Both the position numbers and the translations under genes were made by a program. Shown one piece after another: positions 6,405-9,009 of a DNA stretch of 9,009 nt. Position 1 is the stretch's first letter. Every line of letters starts with the position of its first letter. Under the pieces are notes generated by a model that worked only from the letters and a program-made list of their open reading frames with translations, did no database searches and was not told the origin of the DNA. Source of the stretch: Lachnospiraceae bacterium (GTDB lineage: Bacteria > Bacillota > Clostridia > Lachnospirales > Lachnospiraceae); assembly GCA_900754855.1 (NCBI GenBank), contig CAAEEI010000207.1:1-9009 (forward strand), written 5' to 3'.

Positions 6405-7586
6405 CTATTCTCTGACAGATAAATACCGATAAGTTTCCCCGGTTTCTCCGGTTTTTTCAATGGACAGAAGATCTTCAAAAACAGAAGAAAGACTTTCCAC
6501 AGTGACATCCCGGCCACCCAGACCGTAACAGTAGTTGAGTACTGCCGGATGGAGATTTTGGTTATAAAGGGCAGATTTGATTTCTGCGCCAAGGGGACCG
6601 CAATTGGTATTGAAATCTTCTGTACGATCCATGACGGCCAGATAGCGGACATGAGAAAGGGCGTTGGCAATCTCTTCCGCAGGAAATGGACGGAAAAGAC
6701 GGATCTTTAACAGACCGGCCTTGATGCCCTGCTGACGAAGATGATCAACGGTATCTTTGGCAGTGCCGGCGGCGGAACCGATCAGAACCAGCGCATAGTC
6801 GGCGTCTTCCAGACGATATTCTTCAAAAAGTCCATATTCCCGACCGGAAATTTCGGCAAACTCCCTGGCCACATCCAGGGTGACCTGTTTGGCATTGCGA
6901 AGACCCTGCATCTGCGCACGGCGGGCTTCCATGACATAATTGGTTACGGCATAAGGACCGTAAGCCATGGATTCCCCATCTTTTAGCAGGTAATGTTCCG
7001 GTTCATATTCTCCGACGAAGTTTTTTACCACGTCATCTTCCAGCAGTTCGATATTTTCCACGGCATGGCTGGTGATAAATCCATCCTGACAAACCATAAT
7101 GGGGAGCATAACATCCTTGTGTTCTGCAATGCGGTAAGCCTGTACCATATTATCATAGGCTTCCTGATTATTTTCTGCAAAAAGCTGAATCCATCCGGTA
7201 TTGCGGGCGCCCATGGCGTCGGAGTGGTCGCAGTTGATGTTGATCGGACCGGAAAGCGCCCGGTTGACCAGGGCCAGACAGATGGGCAGGCGATCTGACG
7301 CCGCCACGTTGAGGACTTCCCACATCAGTGCCAGACCACAGGAGGAAGTGGCGGTGATGGTTCGTGCGCCGGCGGCTTCAGAACCGATACAGGCGCTCAT
7401 GGCGCTGTGTTCACTTTCTACAGGAATAAATACGGTATCGACCTGTCCGTTGGAAACGTAGCTGGTAAAATACTGTGGGATTTCTGTGGAAGGGGTAATC
7501 GGGTATGCCGGCATAACGTCAGGATTAATCTGACGCATGGCGGTAGCCACTGCTTCATTACCGGATAAACGTTCTTTTATTCCCAT
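6405..7586 (-). CDS. porA: Pyruvate:ferredoxin oxidoreductase, alpha subunit
   Basis: The 393-residue alpha subunit holds the pyrimidine side of thiamine pyrophosphate and the substrate pocket at the alpha/beta interface. The N-terminal PAYPITPSTEI (26-36) is the family hallmark, with Thr31 at the position that contacts the substrate carboxylate in PFOR. VESEHSAMSACIGSEAAGAR (56-75) contains the conserved Glu that activates the cofactor. SGPININCDHSDAMGARNTG (112-131) continues the pyrimidine-binding domain. Residues from about 260 form the transketolase-C-like domain II (LVLIGSAAGTAKD, then AVMDRTEDFN). Length matches archaeal and Thermotoga PorA (about 390). The start at 7586 follows GGGGGT with one base between the porD stop and the ATG (TAA-A-ATG), implying coupled translation. 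No truncation is seen. Confidence 0.94.
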   Translation of the reverse strand: MGIKERLSGNEAVATAMRQINPDVMPAYPITPSTEIPQYFTSYVSNGQVDTVFIPVESEHSAMSACIGSEAAGARTITATSSCGLALMWEVLNVAASDRLPICLALVNRALSGPININCDHSDAMGARNTGWIQLFAENNQEAYDNMVQAYRIAEHKDVMLPIMVCQDGFITSHAVENIELLEDDVVKNFVGEYEPEHYLLKDGESMAYGPYAVTNYVMEARRAQMQGLRNAKQVTLDVAREFAEISGREYGLFEEYRLEDADYALVLIGSAAGTAKDTVDHLRQQGIKAGLLKIRLFRPFPAEEIANALSHVRYLAVMDRTEDFNTNCGPLGAEIKSALYNQNLHPAVLNYCYGLGGRDVTVESLSSVFEDLLSIEKTGETGETYRYLSVRE

Positions 7587-7587
7587 T

Positions 7588-7893
7588 TTATCTTACCCCC
7601 TTTAACATAACGATCGCATCGAAGGGACAGGCTTTTTCACAGATGCCGCATCCTTTACAATGAGCAAAATCAAACTCTGTTCTTTTTCCATTAACCACAG
7701 GGATGGCGCTGTCCGGACAGGCGGGAATACAGAGCAGACATTGTTTACATTTTTCTTCAATAAATTGCGGGGTATCCACACGCCATTCTCCCGTATGGAA
7801 TTCGGCGGCCGTGCAGCTTCCCACGACAGTACATCCCAGAGAAATATCCTGCCATTTTACATCCAAACCTAATTTACTAATATCTGATGCCAT
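7588..7893 (-). CDS. porD: Pyruvate:ferredoxin oxidoreductase, delta (2x[4Fe-4S] ferredoxin) subunit
   Basis: This 101-residue electron-transfer subunit carries two [4Fe-4S] clusters in the classic 2Fe-ferredoxin-like repeat: CKQCLLCIPACP (Cys49, 52, 55, 59) and CKGCGICEKACP (Cys79, 82, 85, 89). Each motif is CxxCxxCxxxCP, as in bacterial ferredoxins and PorD. About 45 N-terminal residues without membrane segments, with extra Cys21 and Cys27, likely dock it to the other subunits. It passes electrons from the beta-subunit cluster to free ferredoxin. Its ATG overlaps the last base of the porC stop (TAATG) and it ends 1 bp before porA. A stand-alone ferredoxin is possible by sequence, but the position inside the por operon and the length argue for the delta subunit. 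Confidence 0.93.
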   Translation of the reverse strand: MASDISKLGLDVKWQDISLGCTVVGSCTAAEFHTGEWRVDTPQFIEEKCKQCLLCIPACPDSAIPVVNGKRTEFDFAHCKGCGICEKACPFDAIVMLKGVR

Positions 7894-8465
7894 TATTGTA
7901 CCTCCTGTAGAGCCAGGGAAAGCGCATTCATATTTCCTTCAATGACTTCCGGCTTTGCTGCAAATTTATGTGCGTAAGATTTTCGCATTTCTTCCAGAAA
8001 GCGTTCTTCCTCCATGATCTGACTGACTTTGACGATGGCTGCCAGCATCGGAGAGTTGGGAAAATAGCTTCCCAGAGTTTCCATGGATATTTTCCGGGCG
8101 TCTATGGTATAGACCCTGCCCGCATACCCTCTTAATTTGGGAAGAAGTTCATCGCGGGGACGGGTAGTATTAATAATGATGGCGCCTTCTTTTTTCAGTC
8201 CGTCGGTAACGTGTACAGAATCCAGTAAAGTTTCATCGACAACGACAACGTAATCTGGATGATAAATATTGGAATGCACACGGATCTGTTCCGTGCTCAG
8301 ACGGTTGTAGGCGGTAATCGGAGCGCCCATACGCTCCGGGCCGTACTCCGGGAAACCCTGGACGTACATGCCGGTACTGAAAGCAACGTCGGCAAGAAGC
8401 AGGGCGGCGGTTTTGGCTCCCTGGCCCCCTCTGCCGTGCCATCTGATTTCGATTAAATTTTTCAT
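7893..8465 (-). CDS. porC: Pyruvate/2-oxoacid:ferredoxin oxidoreductase, gamma subunit
   Basis: The 190-residue gamma subunit belongs to the pyruvate/ketoisovalerate oxidoreductase gamma family. It corresponds to domain III of one-chain PFOR, involved in CoA binding. Evidence: IRWHGRGGQGAKTAA (7-21) with the family GRGGQG loop; FPEYGPERMGAPITAYNR, the characteristic central motif; then PDYVVVVDETLL. The ATG at 8465 was chosen because GGAGGA (8476-8471) lies 5 nt upstream and the protein then starts at the family's usual MKNLIEIRWHG. The frame is open 11 codons further (to 8498), but that start lacks a comparable site. It is the first gene of porC-D-A-B, the order known from Thermotoga and Pyrococcus, about 75 nt downstream of the predicted transcription start. 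Confidence 0.93.
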   Translation of the reverse strand: MKNLIEIRWHGRGGQGAKTAALLLADVAFSTGMYVQGFPEYGPERMGAPITAYNRLSTEQIRVHSNIYHPDYVVVVDETLLDSVHVTDGLKKEGAIIINTTRPRDELLPKLRGYAGRVYTIDARKISMETLGSYFPNSPMLAAIVKVSQIMEEERFLEEMRKSYAHKFAAKPEVIEGNMNALSLALQEVQ

Positions 8466-8499
8466 GGTAATCCTCCGTTTGGTCAGGTATATGGTCAAA

Positions 8500-8518
8500 G
8501 TGTTTGCTGTACAAACAC
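8500..8518. repeat. Inverted repeat in the por leader (possible operator)
   Basis: GTGTTTG (8500-8506) and CAAACAC (8512-8518) are perfectly complementary around ctgta. In the por transcript this lies about 25-40 nt downstream of the predicted start and 35 nt before the porC ATG. It has no T-run, so it is not an intrinsic terminator. A repressor site or an RNA hairpin are both possible. It does not fit the Rex consensus as I know it. Confidence 0.45.
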
Positions 8519-8523
8519 GATTG

Positions 8524-8538
8524 TCCGCTACAGGCGGA
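8524..8538. repeat. Short inverted repeat next to the por transcription start
   Basis: TCCGC (8524-8528) and GCGGA (8534-8538) flank five bases. It falls at the very 5' end of the predicted por mRNA, a few bases after the start, and could form a 5' protective hairpin or part of an operator with the neighbouring repeat. Confidence 0.35.
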
Positions 8539-8547
8539 TATTTTACG

Positions 8548-8576
8548 ATTATACCACCATTCTTTAAAAATGTGAA
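8548..8576 (-). promoter_or_regulatory. Promoter of the porCDAB operon
   Basis: On the - strand TTCACA (8576-8571; 5 of 6) is followed after exactly 17 bp by a perfect TATAAT (8553-8548), preceded by TGG, an extended -10. Predicted start is near 8541, leaving a 75-nt leader with two inverted repeats. This fits strong expression of a core fermentation enzyme. Confidence 0.75.
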
Positions 8577-8643
8577 GAGTAAAAGTGAAAGAAATGAAAA
8601 AACAGGAGATTACGGTCGTTTTCTTAAATTATAGCTTTTTTCA

Positions 8644-8672
8644 TTGACAAAAAAAAAGAGGTATATTATACT
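8644..8672 (+). promoter_or_regulatory. Promoter of the c-di-GMP riboswitch transcript
   Basis: A perfect TTGACA (8644-8649) and TATACT (8667-8672; 5 of 6) are separated by a 17-bp A-rich spacer. Predicted start is near 8679, one or two bases before the aptamer, so the RNA begins with the riboswitch. It diverges from the por promoter about 68 bp away. Confidence 0.8.
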
Positions 8673-8680
8673 TTTATACA

Positions 8681-8755
8681 GGCAAAACCGTTGAAAAACG
8701 GTGACGCAAAGCCAAGGGTCTAAGGTCTTTCCAGACTATGACAGCCGGTTGCCGC
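8681..8755 (+). ncRNA. Cyclic-di-GMP-I (GEMM-I) riboswitch aptamer
   Basis: The aptamer senses the second messenger c-di-GMP. GGCAA (8681-8685) can pair with TTGCC (8749-8753) to close it. ACCGTT-GAAA-AACGGT (8687-8702) is a perfect 6-bp hairpin with the GAAA tetraloop that docks on a receptor in the other arm. Directly after it comes GACGCAAAGCC (8703-8713), the class signature. The second arm has GGTCT (8724-8728) with AGACT (8733-8737) and continues as ATGACAGCCGGTTGCC (8738-8753), matching the conserved 3' end. All hallmark parts of class I are present, distinguishing it from class II. It is followed 43 nt later by an intrinsic terminator, so regulation by transcription termination is likely. 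No coding gene follows in the window, so the regulated gene is unknown. Confidence 0.9.
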
Positions 8756-8797
8756 ATTTTTTATGTGTACATATGATGAATATGTGATGATGTTGCA

Positions 8798-8830
8798 GCC
8801 GCTTATATTTTTTATAAGCGGCATTTTTTT
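8798..8830 (+). terminator. Intrinsic terminator (expression platform) of the c-di-GMP riboswitch
   Basis: GCCGCTTATA (8798-8807) and TATAAGCGGC (8813-8822) form a perfect 10-bp stem with a TTTTT loop, followed by A and seven T (8824-8830). A smaller hairpin, ACATAT/ATATGT (8769-8774 and 8780-8785), sits between it and the aptamer. Transcripts stopped here would be about 150 nt. The terminator's 3' arm is also complementary to the end of the aptamer. Confidence 0.88.
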
Positions 8831-8929
8831 CCGGAGTCAGAAAGAGATACACCGGTTTGCCGGACGGGAGCATACAACAGACAGAAGGATACCGGACAGA
8901 AGAAATCGCCATAAAATAAAGAAATAGGT

Positions 8930-9003
8930 AATTGCGAAACTCGCTAAGCTCGTTCTCAATCTTGAACTTAAACAGGGAAGGATTCGTGCAGAGCACGAAT
9001 CCT
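8930..9003. repeat. Palindromic element, probably an interspersed repeat
   Basis: A perfect 11-bp inverted repeat, AGGATTCGTGC (8979-8989) and GCACGAATCCT (8993-9003), surrounds AGA. Just upstream is GCGAaacTCGC (8934-8944) with overlapping CTCG steps. Read on the - strand the segment encodes FKFKIENELSEFRNY, a string I recall as recurring in small predicted ORFs of Lachnospiraceae, which would fit an interspersed repeat; this is memory, not a search. The stretch 8831-8929 between the riboswitch terminator and this element shows no gene. The short CCGG-TTTG-CCGG foldback there has no clear role. Confidence 0.45.
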
Positions 9004-9009
9004 AGAATA

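Noticed and set aside
8498..8498. Upstream start for porC giving MTIYLTKRRIT before MKNLIEIRW
   Set aside because: No ribosome binding site there, whereas GGAGGA sits 5 nt before the ATG at 8465 and the family begins at that point.
8736..8996. 86-codon open frame on the - strand across the riboswitch terminator and edge repeat
   Set aside because: It runs antisense through the terminator hairpin and the palindrome, lacks a ribosome binding site, and its protein has no domain-like pattern.

Overview
The window looks like chromosomal DNA from an anaerobic Firmicute of the class Clostridia, probably a gut Lachnospiraceae relative. This is inferred from a four-subunit ferredoxin-linked 2-oxoacid oxidoreductase, a class I cyclic-di-GMP riboswitch, strong AGGAGG-type ribosome binding sites, consensus TTGACA/TATAAT promoters and remains of a clostridial-type integrative element. 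No rRNA, tRNA, CRISPR array or intact transposase/integrase is present.

Layout. (1) Positions 1-1332 hold the C-terminal half of leuS (leucyl-tRNA synthetase, + strand), followed by a terminator. (2) Positions about 1440-4060 are an accessory insert. It holds a compact three-gene operon on the - strand: a DUF6429-like small protein, a small CxxxC protein, and an AlbA_2/Schlafen-type plus GHKL-ATPase-like regulator. The genes overlap by 8 bp at each junction and sit behind a near-consensus promoter. On one side lies a frameshifted C-terminal scrap of a mobile-element replication protein; on the other lies a gene-free stretch with an orphan promoter and hairpins. (3) Positions 4151-5367 (+) carry a two-gene unit: a chloramphenicol-acetyltransferase-family protein and an HD-domain phosphohydrolase. 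It ends at a long hairpin shared with the convergent operon. (4) Positions 5464-8465 (- strand) carry porC-porD-porA-porB, a complete heteromeric pyruvate (or related 2-oxoacid):ferredoxin oxidoreductase. Its leader contains two inverted repeats behind a strong extended -10 promoter. (5) Positions 8644-8830 (+), divergent from por, hold a complete promoter / c-di-GMP-I aptamer / intrinsic terminator cassette. No gene follows it within the window. The right edge carries a palindromic element that looks like an interspersed repeat.

How it fits together. The por subunits form one enzyme converting pyruvate and CoA to acetyl-CoA, CO2 and reduced ferredoxin, a core step of clostridial fermentation. 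leuS is housekeeping. The segment between leuS and the CAT gene looks like a decayed mobile element in which one cargo operon, the AlbA/ATPase set, stayed intact. That operon and the orphan-looking riboswitch are the two parts most worth following up.
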